Assembly: GCF_019232825.1 (NCBI RefSeq)
Contig: NZ_JAFAND010000093.1
Location: forward strand, 1-53,231
Length of the DNA stretch: 53,231 nt
Source: Paludibacterium sp.
GTDB lineage: Bacteria; Pseudomonadota; Gammaproteobacteria; Burkholderiales; Chromobacteriaceae
Reading direction: 5' to 3'
Positions 22,568-30,926 of this stretch are shown piece after piece. A model generated the notes under the pieces. It saw only the letters and a program-made list of their open reading frames with translations, was not told the origin of the DNA and did no database searches. The translations under genes and the position numbers were made by a program. Within the stretch, counting starts at the first letter, position 1, and each line of letters starts with the position of its first letter.

Positions 22568-24313
22568 ATGGACGGAATGATCGTCGCCGAGGATTTGGAG
22601 AGACGGTTCCCGGGATTGGCGGAGCCGGCGGTGGCGGCGTTGTCGACGACATTGCGCGCCGGAGAGATCACCGGGCTCGTGGGGCCGGACGGCGCCGGCA
22701 AGACCACGCTGATGCGGATGTTTGCCGGGCTGTTGCGGCCGAGCGCCGGGCGTTTGCGGGTGGCGGGTCTCGATCCGATCCATCAGGCGGCGGCGCTGCA
22801 CCAAGTGGTGGGTTACATGCCGCAAAAGTTCGGCTTGTACGAAGACCTGACCGTGTTGGAAAACCTGGTGCTGTACGCCGATTTGCGCGGGGTGGTGGGC
22901 GAGGCGCGCAGGCAAAGTTTCGAGCAACTGCTGACGTTTACCGATCTCACCCGGTTTACCGCGCGGCCGGCGGGCAAACTGTCCGGCGGAATGAAGCAAA
23001 AACTGGGTCTAGCCTGCGCGCTATTGGGGCGGCCCAAGGTATTGCTGCTGGATGAGCCGAGCGTGGGGGTGGATCCGATTTCGCGCCGCGAGCTGTGGCG
23101 CATGGTCAATGCCTTGGCGGACGAAGGCATGGCGGTGGTGTGGAGCACGTCGTACCTGGACGAGGCCGAGCTCTGCCATGAAGTGCGGCTGATGAATGCC
23201 GGGCGCATGGCGTACGACGGCACGCCGGCCGAACTCGCACGGCGCATGGCCGGGCGCAGCATGCAGATACGCGGTATCGCCGGCAACCGGCGCCGGGTGT
23301 TGACGCGCGCGCTTTCCGATCCGGCGGTCATCGATGGCGTGATTCAAGGGCGCGCGGTGCGTCTGGTACTGGCCGAGGCCGGCCGTTTGCCGGATCTGGC
23401 CACCTGCGGCGCCGGCCCCGAGGCCGAACTGGTCGAGGTGGCGCCGCGGCTGGAAGATGCCTTCATCGATATCCTGGGCGGTGGGCCCGGTGGGGAATCG
23501 GTGCTGGCCGAGGTGATGCCGGCCAGTGCGTTGCCTGCGGGTGTGGAAGCGGAGGCGGTGATCGAGGCGCGCGCGCTGACGCGTGCCTTCGGCGATTTCG
23601 TCGCCACGGACCATGTCACGTTCAAAGTCGCGCGTGGCGAAATTTTCGGTCTGCTCGGACCGAACGGCGCCGGCAAGTCGACCACTTTCAAGATGATGTG
23701 CGGCCTGTTGACGCCCAGCTCGGGCGATGCCCAGGTGATGGGCATCGACCTGAAAAAGAGCGCGAGCCAGGCGCGGCAGCGGCTGGGCTATATGGCGCAG
23801 AAGTTTTCGCTTTACGGCAAGCTGTCGGTGGCGGCCAACCTGCGTTTCTTTTCCGGTGTCTATGGCCTGCGGGGCGCGGCGCAGCGCGCCAAGATCGACG
23901 AGATGGTGCGGGTGTTCGCGCTCGGACCGTATCTGGACACGGTGCCGAACGATCTGCCGCTCGGTTTCAAGCAGCGCCTGGCGCTGGCATGCGCGTTGAT
24001 GCACGCGCCGGCGATCTTGTTTCTGGATGAACCGACCTCGGGCGTGGACCCGGTGACGCGGCGCGAATTCTGGACCCATATCAATGGCCTGGTGGAGAAG
24101 GGTGTGACGGTGATGGTGACCACGCACTTCATGGATGAGGCCGAATACTGCGACCGTATCGCGCTGGTATACCGCGGTCAGATGATCGCCACCGGCTCGC
24201 CCGATGACCTGAAGGCGCGCGCCGTTAGCAGCGCGCTGCCTGACCCGACGATGGAAGACGCCTTCATCCATCTGGTGGCGGCGAGCGACGCGGCGCGGGA
24301 GGCGGCATCATGA
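22568..24313 (+). CDS. ybhF: tandem ABC-transporter ATPase (YbhF-like), 581 residues
   Basis: Two complete nucleotide-binding domains are fused. The first has Walker A GPDGAGKTT (near residue 38), signature LSGGMKQK and Walker B VLLLDEPSVGVDP. The second has GPNGAGKST (near residue 362), a degenerate signature LPLGFKQRLALA and Walker B ILFLDEPTSGVDP. E. coli YbhF is the same size. The LPLG form of the second signature may make one ATP site weaker, as in other asymmetric ABC pairs. Its TGA overlaps the start of the next gene by four bases. Confidence 0.92.
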   Translation: MDGMIVAEDLERRFPGLAEPAVAALSTTLRAGEITGLVGPDGAGKTTLMRMFAGLLRPSAGRLRVAGLDPIHQAAALHQVVGYMPQKFGLYEDLTVLENLVLYADLRGVVGEARRQSFEQLLTFTDLTRFTARPAGKLSGGMKQKLGLACALLGRPKVLLLDEPSVGVDPISRRELWRMVNALADEGMAVVWSTSYLDEAELCHEVRLMNAGRMAYDGTPAELARRMAGRSMQIRGIAGNRRRVLTRALSDPAVIDGVIQGRAVRLVLAEAGRLPDLATCGAGPEAELVEVAPRLEDAFIDILGGGPGGESVLAEVMPASALPAGVEAEAVIEARALTRAFGDFVATDHVTFKVARGEIFGLLGPNGAGKSTTFKMMCGLLTPSSGDAQVMGIDLKKSASQARQRLGYMAQKFSLYGKLSVAANLRFFSGVYGLRGAAQRAKIDEMVRVFALGPYLDTVPNDLPLGFKQRLALACALMHAPAILFLDEPTSGVDPVTRREFWTHINGLVEKGVTVMVTTHFMDEAEYCDRIALVYRGQMIATGSPDDLKARAVSSALPDPTMEDAFIHLVAASDAAREAAS

Positions 24314-25437
24314 ACCGGATCTCCTGGCGCCGGCTGATGGCGCTATGCCGCAAAGAGAGCTATCAGATCGTGCGCGATCCGAGCAGCGTATTGATTGCCT
24401 TTATTCTGCCGGTGCTGCTGCTGTTCATTTTTGGTTTCGGCGTGAGTTTGGACGCCAGCCGCATGCGCATCGGCATCGTCAACGAGGACGCCACCGCCGA
24501 GTCGCAGGCCTTTGCCGACGCGCTCTATGGCTCGCCGTATGTTCAAGCGGTGTACGGCCATTCGCGGCAAGAAATGATCGAATGGCTGCGCGCCGGCAAG
24601 GTGCGCGGGGTTGTGGTGCTGGCGCCTGATTTCGCCCGCCGGCTGGCGACGAGAAATACGACCGCGCCGGTGGTGCTGATGACCGATGGCGCCGAACCGA
24701 ACACCGCGCATTTCGTCGCCGCCTACGTGCAAGGTTTGTGGCAGGTGTGGCTGACCGAGCGCGCGCGCGCCGCGGGCGGTCAAGTGTCGTCACAGATCGA
24801 GATGGCGCCGCGTTATTGGTTCAACCCGTCGACCGTGAGCCGCAATTACCTGGTGCCGGGGTCGATTGCGGTGATCATGACCATCATCGGCGCGCTGTTG
24901 ACTTCGCTCGTGGTGGCGCGCGAATGGGAGCGCGGCACGATGGAGGCTCTGCTGTCGACGCCGGTCACCAAAGCCGAGTTGCTGCTGTCGAAAATTCTGC
25001 CGTACTACCTGCTGGGCATGGTGTCGATGCTGATCTGCCTGATGGTGGCGGTGTGGATTCTGGCCGTGCCGTTCCACGGCTCGCTATTGGTGTTGTGGGT
25101 GGTGTCGAGTCTGTTTCTCGGCAGCGCCTTGGGGCTTGGCTTGCTGCTGTCGAGCGTGACGCGCAATCAGTTCAATGCCGCGCAGGCGGCGCTCAACGCG
25201 GCATTCCTGCCGGCGACGATGTTGTCGGGCTTCGCTTTCGAGATTGCCAGCATGCCGGCGCCGGTGCGCGCGGTGACCTATTTGATTCCCGCGCGTTATT
25301 TCGTCAGCGCGCTGCAGACGCTGTTCCAGGCCGGCCAGGTATGGCCGGTGCTGTGGCGGCAGATGGCGTTCTTATTGGTGTCGGCGCTGTTCTGGCTCGG
25401 ACTCGTGGCGCTGAAGACGGCGCGCCGGCTGGATTAG
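24310..25437 (+). CDS. ybhS: ABC-2 type permease (YbhS-like), 375 residues
   Basis: One N-terminal transmembrane helix (about residues 25-47) is followed by a periplasmic domain of about 140 residues, then five helices (from about residue 178 to the end), the ABC2 membrane topology. Length (375) is near that of E. coli YbhS. With the following permease it would form the heterodimeric channel driven by the YbhF-like ATPase. The start overlaps the ATPase stop (ATGA). Confidence 0.9.
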   Translation: MNRISWRRLMALCRKESYQIVRDPSSVLIAFILPVLLLFIFGFGVSLDASRMRIGIVNEDATAESQAFADALYGSPYVQAVYGHSRQEMIEWLRAGKVRGVVVLAPDFARRLATRNTTAPVVLMTDGAEPNTAHFVAAYVQGLWQVWLTERARAAGGQVSSQIEMAPRYWFNPSTVSRNYLVPGSIAVIMTIIGALLTSLVVAREWERGTMEALLSTPVTKAELLLSKILPYYLLGMVSMLICLMVAVWILAVPFHGSLLVLWVVSSLFLGSALGLGLLLSSVTRNQFNAAQAALNAAFLPATMLSGFAFEIASMPAPVRAVTYLIPARYFVSALQTLFQAGQVWPVLWRQMAFLLVSALFWLGLVALKTARRLD

Positions 25438-25445
25438 GGGGCGAC

Positions 25446-26552
25446 ATGGGCTACCGCTTGTGGACGTTGATCGTCAAGGAACTGCAAAGCCTGCTGCGCG
25501 ACCGCCAAGGGCGGCTGTTGTTGATCATGCCGGTGTTGATCCAGGTGTTGGTGTTCCCGTTTTCCTCCACCTTGGAGGTGAAGAACAGCACCCTGGCGGT
25601 GCTCAATCAGGATAGCGGCGCGGCATCGGTGGAGCTGATTCAGCGCTTGGCCAGCACCGGGGCCTTTTCGCACGTGTTGCTGGTGCATGGCGATCAGGCG
25701 CTGCGCGAGGCGATCGACGAGCAGCGCGCGCTGTTGGCGCTGCGTTTTCCCGAGGACTTCTCGCGCCGCCTCGCGGCGGGGCGGGCGGCGCCGCTGCAGG
25801 CGCTGATCGACGGCCGCCGCTCCAACGCGGCGCAGATCGCTTTCGGCTACGTGCAGACGGTCGTCACCGGCTACGTCGACGATCAGTTGGCGGCACGCGG
25901 CGCGGCGCCGCCCTCCGCGGTGGTGGTGCAGAATTTGTATAACCCGAATCTCGAATACCGCTGGTTTGTGCTGCCGAGTCTGGTGGCGATCATCACCACC
26001 ATCGGCGCGATGATCGTGACCGCGCTGTCGCTGGCGCGCGAGCGCGAGGAGGGCACGTTCGAGCAACTGCTGGTCTCGCCGTTGACGCCAGGGCTGATCA
26101 TGGTGGGCAAAGCAGTGCCGGCGCTGATCGTCTCGATGATTCAGGGCAGTATCATCGCCGCGGCGGCGGTGTGGGGTTACGGTGTGCCGTTCACCGGCTC
26201 GCTGTGGCTGCTTTACGGGGCGATGCTGTGCTATGGCCTGTCGCTGGTGGGTTTCGGCCTGCTGATTTCATCGGTGTGCGCCACGCAGCAGCAGGCGTTT
26301 CTAGGCGTGTTCAGCTTCATGGTGCCGGCGGTGGTGCTGTCGGGTTATCTGGCGCCGGTGGAGAACATGCCGGCGCTGCTGCGCTATCTGAGTTTCATCG
26401 ATCCGCTGCGGCATTTTATCGTGATCGTCAAAGGCTTGTTCTTGAAGCAATTCGACGCTGCCTTGGTGTGGCCGAGCTTGTGGCCGCTGTTGTTGATTGC
26501 CGTGTTGACGCTGGCAACGGCATACACGGTATTCCGGCGCCGGGTGGCATAA
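25446..26552 (+). CDS. ybhR: ABC-2 type permease (YbhR-like), 368 residues
   Basis: Same topology as the preceding permease: a first helix near residues 23-42, a periplasmic domain with TLAVLNQDSGAASVELIQRL, then five helices from about residue 178 (LPSLVAIITTIGAMIVTALS). The length equals that of E. coli YbhR. The ATG at 25446 lies 8 bases after the previous stop; the frame is open far upstream inside ybhS, but that part is only an overlap in another frame. It forms the second half of the channel. Confidence 0.9.
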   Translation: MGYRLWTLIVKELQSLLRDRQGRLLLIMPVLIQVLVFPFSSTLEVKNSTLAVLNQDSGAASVELIQRLASTGAFSHVLLVHGDQALREAIDEQRALLALRFPEDFSRRLAAGRAAPLQALIDGRRSNAAQIAFGYVQTVVTGYVDDQLAARGAAPPSAVVVQNLYNPNLEYRWFVLPSLVAIITTIGAMIVTALSLAREREEGTFEQLLVSPLTPGLIMVGKAVPALIVSMIQGSIIAAAAVWGYGVPFTGSLWLLYGAMLCYGLSLVGFGLLISSVCATQQQAFLGVFSFMVPAVVLSGYLAPVENMPALLRYLSFIDPLRHFIVIVKGLFLKQFDAALVWPSLWPLLLIAVLTLATAYTVFRRRVA

Positions 26553-26568
26553 GCGAAAGGTAAGCGGC

Positions 26569-27975
26569 ATGAAAATGAAATGGGGATGGGTGCTATTGGC
26601 GGCGGGCCTCGCGGGCTGCGCGGTCGGGCCGGATTACCAGCGTCCGCAAGATGACGATGTGCCGGCGCATTTTGGCGTGGCGGGCACGGTGTTGAATGAG
26701 GGGGCGCCCGCGCAAGACTGGTGGCGCGCGTTCGGCGATCCGGTGCTCGATGGCTTGGTCGAGCGGGCCGAGCGGCAGAATCTGGATGTGCGCGCCGCCT
26801 GGGCGCGCCTGCGCCAGGCTCGGGCGCAAGCGCAGGCGGCCGGCGCGGCGGACTGGCCGCAAGTGTCGCTGTCGGCGCAGCAAACGCATGACCGTCTGAG
26901 CCTCAACGGCGAGCAGTTCGCCAATATCCCGTTCGCCCATCCGCAAAACCAATTCACCGATACGCGTGCCGGTTTGTCGGCGTCATGGGAGCTGGATCTG
27001 TTCGGCTACAACGCCCGCTCGGTCGAGGCGGCCACGGCGCGGGCAGGCGGCGTCGAGGCGATGGTGCGGGCGGCGCGGTTGGCGACCGCCGCCGACGTGA
27101 CACGCAACTATCTTGATCTGCGCATGCAGCAGCAGCGTACGCAACTGGCGGCGCGCAACCTGGCGCTGACGGATGAATCGCTGCGGCTGACGCGCTTGCA
27201 GATGGCGGTGGGCGAGGCTAGCCAGCTGTCGGTCAATCAGGCGCAGGCCGCGGTCCAAAGCGCGGCGGCGGCGTTGCCGCCACTGCAGGCGGGCATGCGC
27301 ACCGACCTGGATACGCTGGCGCTGCTGACCGGGGAGGCGCCGCGCGCGCTGGACGCCGAACTGGCCGTCGAGGCGCCGCTGCCCGATCCGCGGGGCGTAT
27401 TCGGCGTCGGTCTACCCTCGGACCTGTTGTTGCGCCGGCCGGACGTGCAGCGTGCCGAACGCGATCTGGCGGCTGCCAGCGCCGACGTCGGCGTGGCCAC
27501 GGCGGCGCAGTATCCGCGTTTTTCGCTGGTGGGCGCTTTCGGCGTGGACGCCATCCATCAGGGGCAACTGACCGAAGGGGCCAGCCGCTATTGGAGCGCC
27601 GGGCCGGCGCTGTCGCTGCCGCTGTTGACCGGCGGCGCGCTGACGAACCAGCTCAAGGCGAGCCAAGCGTCTTACGACGCGGCGCTGGCGGCTTACCGCA
27701 AGGCGGTGCTGCAGGCGCTGTCGGATACCGAGACGGCGTTGATGCGCTTCGATCGCGAGACCGCGCGGCTCGATGCGGTTGGCGGTGCGCGCCAAACGGC
27801 GGCGAGCACGCTTGACCTGACCCGGCGCCGCGTCGCGGTGGGTGAGGCGGCCGAACTCGATGCGCTGCAGGCCGATAGCCAGCTGCAGCAAGCCACCGAC
27901 GCCTGGGTGCAAGCGCGCGCGTCGCGATCGCTGGCGTTGGTCGGGTTGTTTCAGTCGCTTGGCGGCGGCTGGTAA
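26569..27975 (+). CDS. NodT-family outer-membrane efflux lipoprotein, 468 residues
   Basis: A lipobox LAGC puts the acylated Cys at residue 17, followed by VGPDYQRP, the standard NodT/OprM start. The rest has two outer-membrane efflux repeats with long helices and short strands (for example RLQMAVGEASQLSVNQAQAA and PSDLLLRRPDVQRAERDLAA). It is a TolC-like trimeric channel. The gene is the last of the export operon (16 bases after ybhR), so the operon encodes a full inner-to-outer membrane pump; the E. coli ybh operon lacks its own channel. Confidence 0.93.
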   Translation: MKMKWGWVLLAAGLAGCAVGPDYQRPQDDDVPAHFGVAGTVLNEGAPAQDWWRAFGDPVLDGLVERAERQNLDVRAAWARLRQARAQAQAAGAADWPQVSLSAQQTHDRLSLNGEQFANIPFAHPQNQFTDTRAGLSASWELDLFGYNARSVEAATARAGGVEAMVRAARLATAADVTRNYLDLRMQQQRTQLAARNLALTDESLRLTRLQMAVGEASQLSVNQAQAAVQSAAAALPPLQAGMRTDLDTLALLTGEAPRALDAELAVEAPLPDPRGVFGVGLPSDLLLRRPDVQRAERDLAAASADVGVATAAQYPRFSLVGAFGVDAIHQGQLTEGASRYWSAGPALSLPLLTGGALTNQLKASQASYDAALAAYRKAVLQALSDTETALMRFDRETARLDAVGGARQTAASTLDLTRRRVAVGEAAELDALQADSQLQQATDAWVQARASRSLALVGLFQSLGGGW

Positions 27976-27985
27976 AGGCGGCGCG

Positions 27986-29137
27986 TTAGCCGCGTTGGCG
28001 CCAGATTGTCAGGGCATGGTCGTAATCGCCGCGCCGGATGCCTTGCAGCGTCGGTTCCCATAGCGGGTTGATCGGTACTTGGTAACCGGCGTTTTTTGCT
28101 TGGGTAATGACCTGGGCGAGCGCCGCGGCATCCTCGATCAGCAATGTGCCGGATAGACCGCCGAGCGCGTGCGGCAGAAACAGCGTGACCGGGTAGTTGC
28201 CGGTGGGGTCGGCGGCCGGGCTGGTGGCATCCATATTGTGGTGCACCAGCTCGCGCCCGGGCTGGCAGTCCAGCGCCTGGTTGAGCGGAAGGATGAGGTC
28301 GCGTACGCGCGCGCTGGCGTTGCCGAGCTCCGGCAATTCGGCGGCGTAGAACTGTTTCGGGCCGGGCCAGGCCGCCAAGAGTTTGTCCGGCGTCTGTTTG
28401 TAGCCGGCCACGCGCGCTTGGAAATGGCTATAGGTCACATCGGCGATGGGTGGAATATCCTCGCCGCCATAGTGTTCGATCGACGGCGCCACCAGCATCA
28501 GGTCATAGTCGGCGGTGAGCGGCAGGCCGCTTTCCGGCTGACACAAGACCTGCACGGGTTCCCCTTGGCAGGTCACGCGGTAGCCGCCGGCGGTCTTTTC
28601 CGCGTGAAAGACGTGGCGGCTCCCATCGGGTGCCTTGGCATGCAGCTTGAGCATGGAGGCATCGCGGCCGCCCTCGATGTGGATCAGCCCTTTCTCCGTC
28701 AGCTCGGCCAGGCGCCAGGACGGCAGTTCCACATTGCCGGCGACGGCGTGACCCTCCTGTAGGCATTGTTGTGTCTGGCTATTGAATTTGCCGATGCGCG
28801 CGCTTTGTCCTGCTAGTTTGCTCAGCGCCTGGTCTATCGGGATGAGGCCCGCCATCGGTCCCCAGTTCGCGCTCTTGCCTTTGATATGAAAATTCTTACT
28901 CGGATAGCCGGCATCGATATAGGCGGTGGCAAGCTGCTCGACGGGGCGGAAGGCAATGATGAGTCCGCTGTCATGGGCGAACTGCTGCAGTGGCGCCAGG
29001 TGTTTTGCGGCGAGGCCGGTCAGCCGTTCGATCGTCTGTCGGTCGCTGACGATGCCGGCTGGCGGTGACGCCGTCGGCGTGGGCGGTGTGTCGATTTGGC
29101 TGGCAATGGAATGTGGCCGTGGTGCGATCTTTAGCAT
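27986..29137 (-). CDS. ExoY/edema-factor-like nucleotidyl cyclase, probable type III secreted effector, 383 residues
   Basis: Residues about 50-370 match the anthrax edema factor/ExoY cyclase fold. FHIKGKSANWGPMAGLIP contains the ATP-binding lysines: Lys81 and Lys88, seven apart as in edema factor Lys346/Lys353 and with the same numbers as in ExoY. The metal-binding pair is Asp210 and Asp212 in ADYDLMLVAP, and a late HHNMDATSP segment (299-307) holds the His/Asn site. There is no Sec signal; the Pro/Thr/Ser-rich first 30 residues look like a T3S signal. ExoY-type enzymes need a host cofactor (actin), so it should act inside eukaryotic cells. Export by T3S is inference. Confidence 0.85.
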   Translation of the reverse strand: MLKIAPRPHSIASQIDTPPTPTASPPAGIVSDRQTIERLTGLAAKHLAPLQQFAHDSGLIIAFRPVEQLATAYIDAGYPSKNFHIKGKSANWGPMAGLIPIDQALSKLAGQSARIGKFNSQTQQCLQEGHAVAGNVELPSWRLAELTEKGLIHIEGGRDASMLKLHAKAPDGSRHVFHAEKTAGGYRVTCQGEPVQVLCQPESGLPLTADYDLMLVAPSIEHYGGEDIPPIADVTYSHFQARVAGYKQTPDKLLAAWPGPKQFYAAELPELGNASARVRDLILPLNQALDCQPGRELVHHNMDATSPAADPTGNYPVTLFLPHALGGLSGTLLIEDAAALAQVITQAKNAGYQVPINPLWEPTLQGIRRGDYDHALTIWRQRG

Positions 29138-29526
29138 GTCGAACCTCTGCGGAGATATCGATGATGCTAATCCCTTGTTGTGTCAGCGACTTTCCGGCGT
29201 TGTCCTAAAGTTCGGTTCTTCTGCCGCGGCGTGTGAATGGCGCCGTCTGCGGTATTTTCTCGCGGTTTTTCCGTTTTTTGTTCGCTGAGCGCAATCGGGT
29301 TCATCCGATGGCCGGGGCTTTTGTCTTAGTGGGCGCTGACGGCGCTTGGTGCGTCACATTGCTGTTGACTGTCCCTATTTTCCTACCTATTGCGCGGCTT
29401 TGTCGGTTTGGCTGTCAGCAATATCGGTATCGCTCATTGATTGATCAGAGTGTCGCAGGATTGGCGCGGTGGTGGCATGGCTCAATGGTCTCGCTGAAAT
29501 GACAGCGATTGCACAAGGAGGATTGC
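29138..29526. other. intergenic region between divergent effector and chaperone genes
   Basis: No gene is seen. One promoter-like pair for the rightward chaperone gene is TTGACT (29365-29370), 17 bases, TATTGC (29388-29393); the -10 is weak. AGGAGG (29517-29522) is the ribosome binding site of the chaperone gene. A regulator-binding site for a T3S activator may be here, but I cannot point to one. Confidence 0.35.
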
Positions 29527-30036
29527 ATGGATATTCCGGTCTTTCCCGGCGCGCTATGCCAGAAATACGCAGTGACGGCAGCGCTCGATGACGAAGTGTT
29601 TGCCGACGACTACTTGGCTTTGCTCGATGGTCACGCCAATTTGGCCGATGCGCTGGCGTTGGCGCCGCAAGACATGGCGGCATGCTACCGCGAGGGCGCT
29701 GAAGCTTATCAGGCGGGGGAATACAGCACCGCCGCGCGTGCCTTTTTCTTACTGACCTTTCTTCGCCCCGATGATGGCCAACTGCACTTGGCGTTGGGGA
29801 GTGCGCTGCAGCAGTTGGGCGAATCGGCGTCGGCATTGATGCATTTTTCGTCGGCGGCCGATTTGTCGCCGCAAGACCCGGGCGCGTTATTCCGTGTCGC
29901 CGAGTGCCAGGCTTCGCTGGAGGAGCGCGAGGGTGCGCGCGAAGCCTTGCGCCGTTGCTTGGACCTGTGCGCCACGCATGCCACCGCGCCAGGGTTGTAT
30001 CAGCGCGCCTCGGCGCTGATGGATCAATTGCACTGA
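29527..30036 (+). CDS. SycD/LcrH/SicA-like class II type III secretion chaperone, 169 residues
   Basis: The protein is built of about three TPR repeats (residues 53-86, 87-120 and 121-154), with the family-typical run FFLLTFLRPDDGQLHLALGS and an N-terminal helix for dimerisation. Class II chaperones keep the hydrophobic translocator proteins soluble before secretion, and some bind effectors or co-regulators. The ATG at 29527 has AGGAGG 4 bases upstream and gives MDIPVF; a frame from 29509 is less likely. The next gene, 25 bases on, encodes a protein with hydrophobic segments and is the likely cargo. Confidence 0.82.
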   Translation: MDIPVFPGALCQKYAVTAALDDEVFADDYLALLDGHANLADALALAPQDMAACYREGAEAYQAGEYSTAARAFFLLTFLRPDDGQLHLALGSALQQLGESASALMHFSSAADLSPQDPGALFRVAECQASLEEREGAREALRRCLDLCATHATAPGLYQRASALMDQLH

Positions 30037-30061
30037 CTAAATCATAACAAAGGAGATCACT

Positions 30062-30853
30062 ATGACTATCACATCCATTTCGATGACGCGCAGCCAGTCG
30101 GTGCCCGAAGCTGGTAATCACGTTCGCGCCAATGCGCCGGCCGCGCCGGCCAAGCCTGATCCCGCCGCTGTGCCGCTGCCGTCGGCTATCTCCGCGTTCG
30201 AGACCAGTAAGCCGGCAGCCTCCGGAGCGGTGTCAGTCGAGGCCGCGCCTGCGGAAACGCAGCCTGAGCAACCGAAAAGCAAGCTGGACGGCAAGGGGCG
30301 CGAGCGTTTCGAAATTGGCTCCGATGCGCATCTAAAAAAACTCAACGAGTTGGAAGAAAAGGCGCATGCGCACCGGGAGACGATTAAGAACAAGAAGGCG
30401 GGTAAATTCGCCAAAGGCGCCGGCGCGGCGCTCGGCGCAACGCTGAGCGCGGCCGGTACGCCCGCGGGGCCGGCGGCGATGGTGCCGCTGGCGATTGTCG
30501 GCGCCGCGTTGGGAACCGCCGCGGCCGATCAAGCGGTCAAAGTGCCGCTATGGAGCCGGCAGATGTTCCTCAACCACAAGGCGGGCGTGTTTCAAGCGCG
30601 CGGGGTGGAGATTCGCGCCAATACCGCGACCGACGCGGTGGTGCATAAAATCCAGAAGGCGTTCGGGTCGGACGGGATGCGCAGCGCGGTCTTGACGACC
30701 ATGGTCGAGTGCTTGAGCGTTGGCACGACCCGCGCGGTTGAAACGCTGGAGGATAGCGAGTTTCCTGGCGCGGCGCCGAGTAAGCAGCCTGACCCTGCCG
30801 CGCCGAAGGCGCCGGTAGCCGCGGCTGCCTCACCTGCCGCCGCTGTCCGCTAG
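30062..30853 (+). CDS. candidate type III secreted protein, cargo of the SycD-like chaperone, 263 residues
   Basis: The N-terminus (MTITSISMTRSQSVPEAGNH) is Ser/Thr-rich and without a Sec signal, as in T3S substrates. Residues about 20-75 are low-complexity Ala/Pro/Glu. Residues about 88-112 are a charged helix (ELEEKAHAHRETIKNKKAGK), followed by an Ala/Gly-rich hydrophobic segment (KGAGAALGATLSAAGTPAGP, then AAMVPLAIVGAALGTAA, about 117-154) and a C-terminal Ala/Pro tail. Translocators pair with SycD-type chaperones and have such hydrophobic segments, but this one is short and could be an effector. I recognise no family. Confidence 0.6.
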   Translation: MTITSISMTRSQSVPEAGNHVRANAPAAPAKPDPAAVPLPSAISAFETSKPAASGAVSVEAAPAETQPEQPKSKLDGKGRERFEIGSDAHLKKLNELEEKAHAHRETIKNKKAGKFAKGAGAALGATLSAAGTPAGPAAMVPLAIVGAALGTAAADQAVKVPLWSRQMFLNHKAGVFQARGVEIRANTATDAVVHKIQKAFGSDGMRSAVLTTMVECLSVGTTRAVETLEDSEFPGAAPSKQPDPAAPKAPVAAAASPAAAVR

Positions 30854-30881
30854 TGGTTTCGATGGCTGCGATACGTTCATG

Positions 30882-30921
30882 GCGGCGGTTGATGCGGTCT
30901 AGGACCGATATTGGCCGCCGC
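30882..30921. terminator. nested hairpin between converging genes
   Basis: GCGGCGG (30882-30888) pairs with CCGCCGC (30915-30921), enclosing CGGTC-TAG-GACCG (30895-30907). It lies between the candidate secreted protein and umuC, 5 bases from the umuC stop. Confidence 0.45.
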
Positions 30922-30926
30922 TTCCC

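Noticed and set aside
23021-24271. A 416-codon minus-strand frame opposite the YbhF-like ATPase
   Set aside because: Antisense shadow of the ATPase gene with no motif or ribosome binding site.
24738-25445. Upstream extension of the YbhR-like permease frame
   Set aside because: It overlaps the preceding permease; the ATG at 25446 gives the standard length and N-terminus.
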